DNA of 64,000 nucleotides from Verrucomicrobiota bacterium (GCA_026397965.1 JAPLTU010000072.1:1-64000), one strand, 5' to 3'; numbered from the stretch's first letter, positions 32,642 to 42,588 are shown. Notes: generated from the sequence alone by a model not told the origin. Program-made: numbers and translations.

Positions 32642-32699
32642 GGGTAAAAAAGTAAATCCGTTGCAACCCTTGTACGGTTTTACTGTTATGGTTTTACCC
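32642..32699 (+). promoter_or_regulatory. Promoter region of the GH109-like genes with repeat operators
   Basis: This 69-base gap is AT-rich. TTGCAA at 32661-32666 and TGTTAT at 32684-32689 are 17 bases apart and could serve as -35 and -10 (4 of 6 matches each). It also contains a direct repeat GGTTTTAC (32676-32683 and 32690-32697) and outer inverted arms GGGTAAAA (32642-32649) and TTTTACCC (32692-32699). The repeats overlap the core promoter and could bind a repressor. Motif match only. Confidence 0.4.
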
Positions 32700-32701
32700 C
32701 T

Positions 32702-34162
32702 ATGCTAACCCCAGAAAGCCAGAGCCGTCGTGATTTTTTAAAACACTCGGCGATGACCGGTATAGGGCTCGGGATAAGTGCGGCTTCGACCGCCGAGGCT
32801 AAGCCTGACCCCGCTCAGTTAACCCATCTGACCGCCGACACGATCGGCAAGATGCGTCCGCGGCCCGCTGGCAATAAACCCGTCTGGGATCTTAACACCC
32901 GGCCCATCGGAAAAGTGCGCATCGGCGTCATCGGTCTCAATCGTGGCAGCGCCCACGTCAAATCAGGAAGCTTACTCCCGTTCGTCGAAGTCGTCGCCGT
33001 GTGCGACATCTTGGATGATCGCGCCAAGGCCCAGGCAGAGATTGTCTTTAAGAACACTGGTAAGCGTCCGGCAATCTACAGTGGCGACGAGAATGTCTGG
33101 GAGAAGATGGTCGACCGGGAGGATATCGATGTTGTCTATGTCGCCACCCCGTGGGAGTGGCACAAGCCGATGGCCGTCCGGGCGATGTCGCTCGGCAAGC
33201 ATGCGTTTGTCGAAGTCAATTGTGGCGTCACCGTCGACGAATGTTGGGAACTCGTCGATGCCTCGGAGAAATATCAACGGCACTGCCCCATCCTGGAGAA
33301 TGCCTGCTACGGCGAGGACGAGCTCTTTGTCCTGAACCTCGCCCGCCAAGGCTTCTTCGGCGACCTCAAGCATGCCGAGTGCGCTTACATCCACGACCAA
33401 CGTCATTCGGCCACACACACTTTCCTGGATAAGCAACGCGAATGGCGCCGCCACTACGCCACCTTCATGCAGGGCAACGTCTACCCAACCCATGGTCTGG
33501 GCACCGTCTCGCAATACCTCGGCATGGGCCGGGGTGATGCTTTCAACTATGCGGTCTCGGTCTCATCTCCAGAATTCGGTCTTTCCCAGTTACGCGAGAA
33601 GACCCAGCCGAATCGCGACCGGTCGCAGGATCAAAAGTTCGTCTGCGGAGACATGAACACCACGATTATCAAGACCGTGCTTGGCCGGACCATCGTGGTC
33701 CAACACGACAACACCAGTCCGAGGCCTTATACCCGTGGCAACATGCTCAGCGGCTCCCAGGCCACTTTCTGCGGCTACCCCAACCGTCTCGCCATCGATG
33801 AGGACAACAAACATCCAATACTTGATCCGAAGGAGAAACGTAACAGCCACAGCTGGACTTACGAAGGCGATAAGCTCACGCAATTCATGCAGGCCAACGC
33901 CCACCCGCTTATTAAAAAGGCGGGAGTCGACGCCAAGAAAGTCGGCGGACACGGCGGCATGGACCATCTGATGAACTACCGATTCCTGGACTGCATCCGC
34001 CAGGGTATCACCCCCGACCTGACGGTCTATGATGCAGCCTCTTGGTCATGTCTCATGGATCTCTCCGACCGCTCTGTCCGCGATGGCAGCCTGCCTATCG
34101 CCTATCCGGATTTCACCCGCGGCGGCTGGCAGACTTTGAAGCCCCTACCCCTCGTCTCTTAA
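32702..34162 (+). CDS. GH109-like Tat-exported NAD-dependent glycosidase (Gfo/Idh/MocA fold), copy 1
   Basis: A 486-residue protein with a Tat signal (SRRDFLK at 8-14, hydrophobic part to about 28) and an N-terminal Rossmann domain (VRIGVIGLNRGSAHV). GH109 alpha-N-acetylgalactosaminidases act through an NAD-dependent oxidation-elimination route, and this protein shows their pattern: YVATPWEWHKPMA, the histidine in NVYPTHGLG, CGDMNTTIIKT, PRPYTRG and the GGHGGMDHLM block. It would be a periplasmic hydrolase of an alpha-linked GalNAc or a similar sugar. A plain Gfo/Idh oxidoreductase is the alternative. The paralog follows 21 bases later. Confidence 0.82.
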   Translation: MLTPESQSRRDFLKHSAMTGIGLGISAASTAEAKPDPAQLTHLTADTIGKMRPRPAGNKPVWDLNTRPIGKVRIGVIGLNRGSAHVKSGSLLPFVEVVAVCDILDDRAKAQAEIVFKNTGKRPAIYSGDENVWEKMVDREDIDVVYVATPWEWHKPMAVRAMSLGKHAFVEVNCGVTVDECWELVDASEKYQRHCPILENACYGEDELFVLNLARQGFFGDLKHAECAYIHDQRHSATHTFLDKQREWRRHYATFMQGNVYPTHGLGTVSQYLGMGRGDAFNYAVSVSSPEFGLSQLREKTQPNRDRSQDQKFVCGDMNTTIIKTVLGRTIVVQHDNTSPRPYTRGNMLSGSQATFCGYPNRLAIDEDNKHPILDPKEKRNSHSWTYEGDKLTQFMQANAHPLIKKAGVDAKKVGGHGGMDHLMNYRFLDCIRQGITPDLTVYDAASWSCLMDLSDRSVRDGSLPIAYPDFTRGGWQTLKPLPLVS

Positions 34163-34183
34163 CGACCCTACAAGACACATCCC

Positions 34184-35641
34184 ATGAACCTTCCCGAAAA
34201 TCCCAATCGCCGCGACTTTCTTAAACTCGGTGCCCTCGCCGGCCTCGGTCTCGGACTCAGCGCCGTCCCGTCTGCCGAAGCGAAGCCCGACCCGCGCGAC
34301 CTCAAACTCCTCAATGCACGCGATATCTCCGCGACGCGCCCCCGCCCGGCCGGCAACAAGCCTGTCTGGGACTTGACCACCAAGCCCATCGAGAAAGTCC
34401 GGGTCGCCGTCATCGGCCTTAACCGCGGCCGTTCCCATGTGAACTCGGCTGCGAACATCCCATTCGCTGAAGTCGTCGCTGTTTGCGACATCATTGAAGC
34501 CCGTGCCAAGGGCGCCGCCGCGAGCGTCAAGAAAATCACCGGCAAAGAACCAAAGATGTATTTTGGGGATGAAAATGCCTGGGAGAAAATGCTCGAGCGC
34601 GACGACATCGACGTCGTCTTCGTCGCCACTCCTTGGGAATGGCACGTGCCGATGGCCCTCAGGGTCATGGAAAAGGGCAAGCATGCGTTCGTCGAAGTCT
34701 CCCCGGCCGTCACGGTCGACCAGTGCTGGCAGCTCGTGGATATGGCCGAGAAGACGCAGCGCCATTGCTCGATCATCGAGAACTGCTGCTACGGCGAAGA
34801 AGAGCTTTTCGTCCTTAATCTGGCCCGCCAAGGCTTCTTCGGCGACCTCAAGCATGCCGAGTGTGCCTACATCCATAACCTCGGCGGCGGCGTGCTTTGG
34901 AGCTTGGGCAGCGAAGGCGATTGGCGCCGCGATTATCACCGTTTCATGGACGGCAACCTCTACCCCACGCACGGCCTCGGCCCGGTGGCGCAGTATCTAA
35001 ATATCGGACGCGGCGATGCCTTTAAATTCGCGGTCTCCGTCTCGTCTCCGGAATTCAACCTCACCCAGTTCCGCGACAAGCACCAGCCGAATAACGGCCA
35101 GCACCAGGACGAGAAGTTCGTCTGCGGCGATATGAATACCTCAATCATCAAGACGCAGCTAGGTCGCACCATCATGATCCAGCACGACGTTGTGAGTCCC
35201 CGCCCCTACACGCGTATCAACGCTCTTTGCGGCACGGAGGCGACGTTCTTCGGCTACCCCGCCCGTCTGGCGATCGACGCAGATAACAAACACCCCATGC
35301 TTGATCCGAAGGAAAAGCGCAGCAGCCATGAATGGACCTACGAGAAGGAGAAACTCGCTAAATTCATGAAAGCCAACCAACACCCACTGATCAAAAAAAT
35401 TGGCGAACTCGGCAAGAAGGTCGGCGGCCACGGCGGCATGGATTTTGTCATGGCCTACCGCATGCTCGACTGCGTGCGCCAGGGCCTCACGCCGGACATG
35501 ACCGTTTACGACGCCGCGGACTGGTCGAGCATCCTCGAGATTTCCGCCCGCTCCGTGAAAGAAGGTAGTATGCCGATCCATTGCCCCGACTTCACGCGCG
35601 GCGGATGGAAGACCATCCCTCCCTTGGGGATTGTTTCCTAA
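34184..35641 (+). CDS. GH109-like Tat-exported NAD-dependent glycosidase, copy 2
   Basis: A 485-residue paralog of the gene before it, in the same orientation 21 bases downstream. It has the same architecture: Tat signal with RRDFLK at 9-14, Rossmann start VRVAVIGLNRGRSHV, YVATPWEWH-type block (VVFVATPWEWHVPMA), NLYPTHGLG, GDMNTSIIKT and GGHGGMDFVM. Similarity runs over the full length, with differences mostly in loops around the substrate site. A tandem duplication with divergence toward a second glycan linkage is the simplest reading. The two probably share the promoter upstream of copy 1. Confidence 0.82.
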   Translation: MNLPENPNRRDFLKLGALAGLGLGLSAVPSAEAKPDPRDLKLLNARDISATRPRPAGNKPVWDLTTKPIEKVRVAVIGLNRGRSHVNSAANIPFAEVVAVCDIIEARAKGAAASVKKITGKEPKMYFGDENAWEKMLERDDIDVVFVATPWEWHVPMALRVMEKGKHAFVEVSPAVTVDQCWQLVDMAEKTQRHCSIIENCCYGEEELFVLNLARQGFFGDLKHAECAYIHNLGGGVLWSLGSEGDWRRDYHRFMDGNLYPTHGLGPVAQYLNIGRGDAFKFAVSVSSPEFNLTQFRDKHQPNNGQHQDEKFVCGDMNTSIIKTQLGRTIMIQHDVVSPRPYTRINALCGTEATFFGYPARLAIDADNKHPMLDPKEKRSSHEWTYEKEKLAKFMKANQHPLIKKIGELGKKVGGHGGMDFVMAYRMLDCVRQGLTPDMTVYDAADWSSILEISARSVKEGSMPIHCPDFTRGGWKTIPPLGIVS

Positions 35642-35690
35642 GCCTGCAAGGACGCTTGCCCTGCAACCACGCCACGGGAAGACTGCGCCC

Positions 35691-36143
35691 ATGGGACCAC
35701 CGTCTGACCTTGCCGCCTGGATTGCGGGCATCACCACCCGCTCAGGAATCGAAACCGAAAGAGCGGCGGCGGCCTTTGCCCAGTTACTACCCCGAGATAC
35801 CGTCTTGGCTCTCGAGGGCAACTTAGGCGTCGGCAAAACCACCTTCGTGCGCGGGCTGGTGCGAGGCTTCGGCGTCCGGGGTAACATCACCAGCCCATCC
35901 TTCGCCTTACTCAACGTGCACGAAGGAGATCGCCAGATTTTCCATGTCGATGCCTATCGCCTGAAAGACCCGGCCAGCTTCGATGAATTACTAATCTGGG
36001 ATGTCGCCCAATCGCCCTGGAACGTAGTCATCGAATGGCCGGAAAAAGTGGCCAGCCGACTCCCGAAGGGCTTATGGAAAATAAAAGCCGCCATCCTGGC
36101 GGACGGAGGCCATCATTTTCAACTGACCAGCAACGTCGCCTAA
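35691..36143 (+). CDS. tsaE: tRNA threonylcarbamoyladenosine biosynthesis ATPase TsaE
   Basis: A 150-residue ATPase that works with TsaB, TsaC and TsaD to make t6A on tRNAs that read ANN codons. Walker A GNLGVGKTTF lies at 43-52, followed by the ITSPSFALLNVH segment, FHVDAYRLKD and the VVIEWPEK strand. The ATG at 35691 was chosen because the upstream extension has no match to the family. It ends 6 bases from the convergent typA stop. Confidence 0.92.
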   Translation: MGPPSDLAAWIAGITTRSGIETERAAAAFAQLLPRDTVLALEGNLGVGKTTFVRGLVRGFGVRGNITSPSFALLNVHEGDRQIFHVDAYRLKDPASFDELLIWDVAQSPWNVVIEWPEKVASRLPKGLWKIKAAILADGGHHFQLTSNVA

Positions 36144-36149
36144 GCGACC

Positions 36150-38054
36150 TTACTTGTCGAAACGCTTACGCTCATTTTCGGTGAGGTAGCGCTTGCGCAT
36201 GCGGATGAAGTTCGGGGTCACTTCGACCAATTCATCGGTCTCAATGTACTCCAAGCAGGCTTCAAGGGACATCTGACGCATCGGCTTGATGCGAGCCGAG
36301 TCATCCGAACCCGAAGCGCGGACGTTGGAGAGCTTCTTATTAATGACCAAGTTGATTTCGAGGTCATTGTCTTTACAATGCTCGCCTACGACTTGGCCCA
36401 TATAGATCTCGTCGGTTGGCTTCACGAAGAAGTCACCCCGGTCGTACAGACGGTCGAGGGAATAAGCCGTGACGGCGCCACCTTCTCCGCCGATCATCAC
36501 GCCGGCCGAACGGTGAGGGGCTTCGCCTTTGACGGGTTCATAACCGAGGAGGTTATGGTACATGACGGCATCACCACGCGTGGTGGTGAGCATCAAGGTG
36601 CGCAGACCGAAAAGAGAACGGGAAGGAATCTTGAATTCCATGTGAATCCAGCCGCTGGTGCCGGCCTTGGCATCCATCGTCTGCAGTTCACCGCGACGGC
36701 TCAAGACAAGCGCCATAACATCGCTCTGCGAGGCCTCCGGACAATCGACAGCTAAAGTTTCGACGGGCTCGCACTGCACGCCATCAATCTGCTTCATAAT
36801 CACCGTGGGCTTGCCGACGGAGAGTTCGTAACCTTCGCGACGCATCGTCTCAATGAGCACGCCAAGGTGCATCAAGCCACGACCCGAAACCTGGAAGGCA
36901 TCCGCTCCGGCTTCGCGTTCGACGCGTAAGGCCACGTTCTTTTCGAGTTCCTTGATGAGACGTTCGCCGACCTGACGACCGGTGACGAATTTACCATCGC
37001 GGCCAGCAAAAGGAGAATCGTTGACGCGAAAGGCCATGGTCACGGTGGGCTCGTCGACACTGACGGGAGGCATCGGACGCGGATCTTCTTGGTCCGTGAT
37101 CGTGGCACCAATCTCGACGTGATCGAGACCGATGACGGCGCAGATATCGCCGGCCAGGACTTCCTGGGACTTGACGCGACCGAGGGCTTCAAAGACTTCG
37201 ACCTCCAGGACGCGCTGTTTGAACTGTTCACCATTACGGGTGACCATCATGACCGGCATACCGGGAGCAATCTTACCTGCGGTAACGCGGCCGACGGCGA
37301 TACGACCAACGTAGTCGGAGTAAAGCATGGCCGTCACCATAATCTGGAGCGGGTTGGCGAGGGCCTCGACACGGGACTTAAAGCCGGCGGCGGCACCGCG
37401 AGAGGAACCTTCGGCGTAGGGCTCAGGGATCTTATCGACAATCGTGTAAAAGAGATCCATCAGGTCCTTGGGGCGCTTACCTTCGACCGTCTTGGCGCGA
37501 TCAAGGGTGCCCCAGCCTTCGCGACCGGAGGCGTAGATGATCGGGAAATCGAGAGCGGATTCCGGGGCGTCAAGAGCGACAAGTAAGTCGAAGACTTCGT
37601 CGACGACGGCGTCTGGGCGGGCCGAAGACTTGTCGATCTTATTAATAACGACGATCGGCTTGAGTCCGAGGGCGAGCGCCTTGGAAAGCACGAAGCGAGT
37701 TTGCGGCATCGGACCTTCGAAAGAGTCAACGACAAGCAGACAACCGTCGGCCATGTTGAGCACGCGTTCGACTTCGCCGCCGAAGTCGGCGTGACCTGGG
37801 GTATCGATCAGGTTGATCTTGTATTCCTCTTTGTTGCGTGGGTCGATCCACTTGATCGCGCAGTTCTTGGCAGTGATGGTGATACCGCGTTCACGCTCGA
37901 GGTCGCCCGAGTCCAGGATGAGGCCGTGTTGGCCACCGGCGAGTTTATCAAGGTCCTCAGCCCGGAACATGCCGGACTGGTAAAGGAGGCGGTCGGTCAG
38001 GGTAGTTTTACCATGGTCGACGTGAGCAATGACTGCGATGTTGCGGAGATGCAT
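36150..38054 (-). CDS. typA: Ribosome-associated GTPase TypA/BipA
   Basis: A 634-residue translational GTPase. G1 is AHVDHGKT at 10-17, switch I is RERGITI, G3 is [15 protein letters not shown]4 NKID, and the C-terminal part follows the BipA pattern with [18 protein letters not shown] (domain V) and the C-terminal domain that binds near A-site tRNA. Family length is 600-640. It assists ribosome assembly and stress response. A short gap with a possible terminator separates it from the upstream M3 peptidase gene. Confidence 0.96.
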   Translation of the reverse strand: MHLRNIAVIAHVDHGKTTLTDRLLYQSGMFRAEDLDKLAGGQHGLILDSGDLERERGITITAKNCAIKWIDPRNKEEYKINLIDTPGHADFGGEVERVLNMADGCLLVVDSFEGPMPQTRFVLSKALALGLKPIVVINKIDKSSARPDAVVDEVFDLLVALDAPESALDFPIIYASGREGWGTLDRAKTVEGKRPKDLMDLFYTIVDKIPEPYAEGSSRGAAAGFKSRVEALANPLQIMVTAMLYSDYVGRIAVGRVTAGKIAPGMPVMMVTRNGEQFKQRVLEVEVFEALGRVKSQEVLAGDICAVIGLDHVEIGATITDQEDPRPMPPVSVDEPTVTMAFRVNDSPFAGRDGKFVTGRQVGERLIKELEKNVALRVEREAGADAFQVSGRGLMHLGVLIETMRREGYELSVGKPTVIMKQIDGVQCEPVETLAVDCPEASQSDVMALVLSRRGELQTMDAKAGTSGWIHMEFKIPSRSLFGLRTLMLTTTRGDAVMYHNLLGYEPVKGEAPHRSAGVMIGGEGGAVTAYSLDRLYDRGDFFVKPTDEIYMGQVVGEHCKDNDLEINLVINKKLSNVRASGSDDSARIKPMRQMSLEACLEYIETDELVEVTPNFIRMRKRYLTENERKRFDK

Positions 38055-38075
38055 CTGTAAAGGTCTTACGCATAG

Positions 38076-38100
38076 GAAAATCCCCCTTGGCGCAAGGGGA
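38076..38100 (-). terminator. Possible weak terminator between the M3 peptidase gene and typA
   Basis: A hairpin reading on the minus strand CCCCTTG, CGC loop, CAAGGGG, followed by GATTTT. It lies between the M3 oligopeptidase stop and the typA start on the same strand. The T run is short, so it may only attenuate readthrough. Confidence 0.4.
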
Positions 38101-38158
38101 ATAAGGCAATCCGCCCATATTATTGGGGGATGGGGGCACAGACGTCTCCGAACCCTTG

Positions 38159-40264
38159 TCAGGCTAGGCCATCCCGCACCAGCAGGGCTTCGGGATCGAG
38201 GTCACGGCCCATAAAATCACGAAAAAGCTCCTCGGCCGGCTCGGAATTGCCTTTTGAGAGTATTTTAGCCCGCAATTCACGACCCACCTGAGGATTAAGC
38301 ACCCCCTCCTTCAGGAAGCGGGTAAAAGCATCCGCCTCGAGCGCTTCCGCCCATTTATAAGAATAATAGCCCGCAGCATAGCCCGTGGCTTCGGAGAACA
38401 GGTGATTGAACCGACGCGTCATGGCGGGCCCACGACGGGTCGAGCGGGCCTGCCAAGGCGCAAAATCCTCATTCCAATGGGCGTCTAAATCGCGCCCCTT
38501 GAGTTCTTCGGCACGAATATGCAAATCGAGGTCGAGCTTGGAAAAGGCAAGTTGGCGCATGCAGGTCGAGGCCGCGCGGAAATTCGCGGCCGCATCAAGT
38601 TGCGCGAGCAGGTCAGAAGGCAAAGGAGCGCCGGTGACATGGTGGCGGGCGAACAGCGCCAAGGATTCTTCCTCCCAACACCAGTTTTCCAAGATCTGCG
38701 AAGGGAGTTCGACGAAATCCCAGGCGACGCGCACGCCGGCCAGGGATTCGACTTCGACCTCCCCCAGCAAATGGTGAAGCAGGTGGCCAAATTCATGGAA
38801 AACCGTCGTGACTTCGTCGTGGGTCAGTAGGGCCTGCTGACCCGTGACCGGCGGCGTGAAATTGCCGCACATCAAACCGAGATGGGGGGCGAACGAACCA
38901 TCAGCCCGTGGCCCACCCGTCCGGAAGAAATTCATCCACGCGCCACCCCGCTTCGATTCACGCGGAAACCAATCCGTGTAGAATGAGCCGAGATGACGGG
39001 CGCCATCACGCACTTCATAAAAACGTACTTCCGGATGCCAAACCTCCACCGGGGCGCCCTCCACTCGCGGAGCCGCGGCCGTGACAACGGAACGCACTCC
39101 GGTCACCGGATCGACCGTAAAGGTATCTCGTGCCACCACCTGAATCCCGAATAAACCGCCAAAGAGTTTGAACATCCCCGCGATGACGCCGTCGACGGGG
39201 AACCAAGGCCGCAAAGCTTCGTCGTCGAAACCATGGCGCTCACGCCGCATTTTTTCTGAGAAATAACTGAACTCCCAGGGGTGCAACGGCCGCATCGCCT
39301 CACCGGACTTAGTCGCGCGGTATTGCTCGAGTTCGATGACTTCGGCTTCGAACTTAGGTCGGATACGCTGGCCGATATCTTCAATGAATTTCAGGGCATT
39401 GGCACCCGTACGGGCCATCCGACGGGCGGTCGTGAAATCTGCGAAGTGTAATTTACCCAGGAGTAGGGCCTTCTCATGTCGGAACGCTAGAATCTCGCCT
39501 ACCAATGCCGTATTATCCCATTTATCTTTTAGGCCGACCTGACCGAGTCCCTCCCAGCATAGCCGACGCAAATCGTCGTCGTCCGCATACTGGAGAATCG
39601 GAAAAACGGACGGGGCCTGCAAAGTGAAACGCCACGACTCGGGGCGGCTCTTGGCGACCGCCGATTGCTTGGCCGCGGCGAGTGCGCTGGCGGGCAAGCC
39701 GGCGAGACGCTTCGCATCATCGAGGAACAATTCCCATTCGTTCGTCGAATCGAGGACGTTCTCCGAATACTTCTGAGTCTTCTCCGCCAAGGCGGCATTA
39801 ATGGCCGCAAGCCGATCTTTTTTGTCGGCAGGCAAGTCCGCCCCGTTCTCCTCGAAGTCCGCCAGCGTCTCCTTGAGGAAGCGGAGCCGGACTCCCGTGA
39901 GTGCCTTGGCCTCGGTGGTATTCGCATAGCCCTTAAGCACGGCCCAGAGAGCTGGATCGAGGGTCAAAGAAGTAAAGAACGCCGTCACCTCCGGCAGCAA
40001 AGCGTTGTAAACTTTTCGCAATTCAGGCGAATTAAGCACCGAATCTAAATGTGAAACTAAACCCCAGGCGCGGGAGAGTTCCCGCGTCGCCGACTCTAAG
40101 CCCAATAAAACCTGGGCGTAAGTAAGCTGTTCGGGCTTGAGAACCTTGATTGCCTCGACGGAGACACGGGCACGGCGAAGACCTTCGCGAAGATCGGCCT
40201 CCACGCACGGAGGAGTCAAACGGCTCCACGCGAAAAGGAAGTTATCGTCGAGAAAAGGGTGCAC
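38159..40264 (-). CDS. prlC: M3-family oligopeptidase (oligopeptidase A type)
   Basis: A 701-residue zinc metallopeptidase of family M3A. HEFGHLLHHLL places the HExxH at about residue 490, with the third ligand glutamate shortly after it. The N-terminal helical domain and the late ASTCMRQLAFSKLDLDLH and GYAAGYYSYKWAEALEAD motifs fit PrlC/OpdA. It degrades cytosolic peptides and signal-peptide remnants. The start is a GTG at 40262-40264; no ATG is better placed. It may also be a dipeptidyl carboxypeptidase, but the motifs favour oligopeptidase A. Confidence 0.9.
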   Translation of the reverse strand: MHPFLDDNFLFAWSRLTPPCVEADLREGLRRARVSVEAIKVLKPEQLTYAQVLLGLESATRELSRAWGLVSHLDSVLNSPELRKVYNALLPEVTAFFTSLTLDPALWAVLKGYANTTEAKALTGVRLRFLKETLADFEENGADLPADKKDRLAAINAALAEKTQKYSENVLDSTNEWELFLDDAKRLAGLPASALAAAKQSAVAKSRPESWRFTLQAPSVFPILQYADDDDLRRLCWEGLGQVGLKDKWDNTALVGEILAFRHEKALLLGKLHFADFTTARRMARTGANALKFIEDIGQRIRPKFEAEVIELEQYRATKSGEAMRPLHPWEFSYFSEKMRRERHGFDDEALRPWFPVDGVIAGMFKLFGGLFGIQVVARDTFTVDPVTGVRSVVTAAAPRVEGAPVEVWHPEVRFYEVRDGARHLGSFYTDWFPRESKRGGAWMNFFRTGGPRADGSFAPHLGLMCGNFTPPVTGQQALLTHDEVTTVFHEFGHLLHHLLGEVEVESLAGVRVAWDFVELPSQILENWCWEEESLALFARHHVTGAPLPSDLLAQLDAAANFRAASTCMRQLAFSKLDLDLHIRAEELKGRDLDAHWNEDFAPWQARSTRRGPAMTRRFNHLFSEATGYAAGYYSYKWAEALEADAFTRFLKEGVLNPQVGRELRAKILSKGNSEPAEELFRDFMGRDLDPEALLVRDGLA

Positions 40265-40385
40265 CCTAGAAAGTTGCCTATAAAACAGGTGCCTTTCAAG
40301 GGCGGGTGCGGCTTAAAAGTAATTAAATTCGGGCTCGTCGTGCCTCGGGCTTGCGAAAAGGCCCCAGGCCGACAAGCGTCCTGGC

Positions 40386-40829
40386 ATGAGCAAACCGGAG
40401 GCAATCCCCGTCGTGGGCATCGAAGTCATCCCCACTAAAGGCGGGACGGCGGTTTTCCTCATAACCGAGAACAAAGCGATGGTGATCCAGGTCGACCCGT
40501 CGGTGGGCGAGGCCTTGCAGGGGGCCCTCAGCGGCAAAACCATTGATCGGCCTCAATCTCACGACCTGATGCTACACCTGCTCCTCGGGCTCGACGCCGT
40601 GGTCGTGCACGTGATCATCGTGGATGTCAAAGACGGGGTTTTCTTTGCCCGCATACTCGTCGGGCAAGACGGGCCCGTGGCGCGCAAGGTCGCCGAAGTC
40701 GACGCCCGCCCGAGCGATGCCTTAGTCCTCGCCGTAAAAGCCAAACGCCCGGTCTTCATCGCCAAAGCCGTCCTTGATGCGTGTGATGACATGACCGAGA
40801 TGCTCACCCGCCTGCGTAAGCAAGCTTGA
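40386..40829 (+). CDS. Bifunctional nuclease family protein (DUF151)
   Basis: A 147-residue DUF151 protein. Family residues include the ATLVDVKDGVFFA-like strand (IIVDVKDGVFFARILV) and VDARPSDALVLAVK near the centre. Plant relatives are nucleases (DNA/RNA) with a role in defence; bacterial members are little studied but widespread. The UVR extension of some homologs is absent. The stop overlaps the start of the dus gene by 4 bases (TTGA). Confidence 0.88.
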   Translation: MSKPEAIPVVGIEVIPTKGGTAVFLITENKAMVIQVDPSVGEALQGALSGKTIDRPQSHDLMLHLLLGLDAVVVHVIIVDVKDGVFFARILVGQDGPVARKVAEVDARPSDALVLAVKAKRPVFIAKAVLDACDDMTEMLTRLRKQA

Positions 40830-41884
40830 GCACGCCTTTACCATCGCCCGTCGTCGCTGGCACCCGACCCTCGGTGCTCGCACCGATGCAAGACGTCACG
40901 ACCACGGGCTTCATGCGCGTGATCGGCCGAAGAGGCGTGCCCGATTGGTTCGTCACCGAATACTTCCGCGTCCATGAAACCTCGACGCCGGAAAAGCATA
41001 TCGTCGATTCCATCCTGAATCACGGTACCGGACGCCCGGTGTTCGCGCAGCTCATCGGCGAAGACACCCCGCACATCCTTCGCACGATACGCGAGCTCGG
41101 CAAATTGCCTATCGCCGGCATCGACCTCAACATGGGTTGTCCGGCGCCCAAAGTCTACCGCAAGAACGTCGGCGGAGGATTACTGCGCGATCCGGCTAAG
41201 ATTGATGAAATCCTCGGAGCCATGCGCCAAGAAATCGCGGGGCGCTTTACCGTTAAGATGCGAATCGGTTTCGACAGCCTCGAACGGTTCGATGAAATCT
41301 TGGCGATTGTCGCCAAACATAACGTCGACCTCCTGACCGTGCACGGACGGACCGTCAAAGGACTGTATTGGTCGGAGGTCGATTATGCCGCGATTACGCG
41401 TGCCGTAAACGCCGTTCCCTGTCCGGTGATTGCCAACGGTGACGTCATCAATGCGACCAAGGCCCAACGCTTGATCAATGAAACAGGGGCATGGGGCATG
41501 ATGATGGGTCGGCACGCTATTCGTAATCCGTGGATTTTCCGGCAATGGCGCGAAGTCCAACAAGGCCTCTCGATGTTCACTCCCACCCTCCAGGACGTAC
41601 GGATTTACGTTCAGGAGCTGGCCGAGGAATGCTGCGACGTCACCCGCCCGGCGGAAAAACAAGCTGGGCGTTTAAAGAAATTCCTCAACTTCGTCGGACT
41701 GGCCGTCGATACCGAAGGCCAATTCCTCCACGACATGCGCCGCACCGAAACGATGACTGAACTGATGAAATGTTGTGATCAATACCTTCTCGGGGAAAAG
41801 GCAACCCGGCCCTACCCTGACGTACCCCATCGCGGTCTCATTGCCCGCCCCACCCGGGAGACCCAACAGACCTGCGAGCTTTAA
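40826..41884 (+). CDS. dus: tRNA-dihydrouridine synthase
   Basis: A 352-residue FMN enzyme that reduces uridines in tRNA D loops. The APMQDVTTTGFMR opening, the catalytic cysteine in DLNMGCPAPKVYRKNVGGGLL (C105), TVHGRT and the NGDVINATKAQRLI/MGRHAIRNPWIF blocks identify the Dus family. The C-terminal helical domain follows the usual length. Start is a TTG at 40826, overlapping the previous stop by 4 bases. DusA, B or C subtype is not assigned; the KNVGGG loop resembles DusB. The 3' end overlaps a convergent gene by 4 bases. Confidence 0.93.
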   Translation: MSTPLPSPVVAGTRPSVLAPMQDVTTTGFMRVIGRRGVPDWFVTEYFRVHETSTPEKHIVDSILNHGTGRPVFAQLIGEDTPHILRTIRELGKLPIAGIDLNMGCPAPKVYRKNVGGGLLRDPAKIDEILGAMRQEIAGRFTVKMRIGFDSLERFDEILAIVAKHNVDLLTVHGRTVKGLYWSEVDYAAITRAVNAVPCPVIANGDVINATKAQRLINETGAWGMMMGRHAIRNPWIFRQWREVQQGLSMFTPTLQDVRIYVQELAEECCDVTRPAEKQAGRLKKFLNFVGLAVDTEGQFLHDMRRTETMTELMKCCDQYLLGEKATRPYPDVPHRGLIARPTRETQQTCEL

Positions 41885-42588
41885 GAAGCCTGATCAGACC
41901 GCACGCCGGCCCGAAGACGACGATCACGGGCCAGGATAAAGAGGAGCGGGCCACCCACGACCAGCAGGGACCAAAGGCCTAGAACCAAAGCCCAGAACCC
42001 GCCCAATGAGCAATAGCAGGCCTGCTTCTTGCGTAATACATAATACCAAGGGAGACAGAGCGCTAAACCTACGGCGGAACCGGCAATCGATTTACCTACG
42101 AATTTTTCCACCGCATCGGCCTGGCCGCGCGCCCGATGTAATAAAACCGGAATCCAAATCAGCCACGATAGCACCCAGACGCCCAGCACCCCCAGGGTGC
42201 AGCCCGTCGAGTTAAAGGTCTTCGGATCGGCCTTGGGGGAAAAATAATAAAAATCAATCGATGCGAAAAGCGGGATGGCGATAAACAGGCCGCCTAAAAA
42301 AGCCGCCGCCATGATGCGAGGTCCGAGCGCCGTCTTTTCCGTCGAATGCGTCGGCAAATGGATGGGCACCAAGAGCAAACATGCCTGCATGAAAGCGAGG
42401 CCCCAAAGAACCAGCGGCCAGAAGAAATCTTGCAATGCGTCGGCCTTGAGCAACCGCAGCGCAAAAATATTATCCGGGTCGATATCTTTAAAATCCCAGC
42501 TCACCACCCCGACGATTAACCACAGGAGCAGGTTAAAGCAGAAGGCCAAGGGTATCGAAAAAAGGAAGGCCTTAAGGAATCGGAGCAT
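41881..42588 (-). CDS. Membrane protein of unknown function
   Basis: A 235-residue polytopic membrane protein with about six helices. Visible features are an N-terminal hydrophobic segment (FLFSIPLAFCFNLLLWLIVGVV), an acidic loop SWDFKDIDPDN, a SPKADPKTFNSTGC loop and a C-terminal block CYCSLGGFWALVLGLWSLLVVGGPLLFIL. I do not recognise the family. It stands alone between convergent dus and the divergent IscA gene. The ATG at 42588 was taken because it precedes the first membrane helix. Confidence 0.7.
   Translation of the reverse strand: MLRFLKAFLFSIPLAFCFNLLLWLIVGVVSWDFKDIDPDNIFALRLLKADALQDFFWPLVLWGLAFMQACLLLVPIHLPTHSTEKTALGPRIMAAAFLGGLFIAIPLFASIDFYYFSPKADPKTFNSTGCTLGVLGVWVLSWLIWIPVLLHRARGQADAVEKFVGKSIAGSAVGLALCLPWYYVLRKKQACYCSLGGFWALVLGLWSLLVVGGPLLFILARDRRLRAGVRSDQAS

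Noticed and set aside
34145-34972. Minus-strand open frame over the second GH109-like gene
   Set aside because: It mirrors the frame seen under the first copy, which is explained by the duplicated coding sequence and not by a second gene.
40265-40385. Candidate promoter pairs in the gap between the divergent M3 peptidase and DUF151 genes
   Set aside because: TTGAAA and TATAGG on the minus strand are only 11 bases apart, too short for sigma-70, and no better pair was found.
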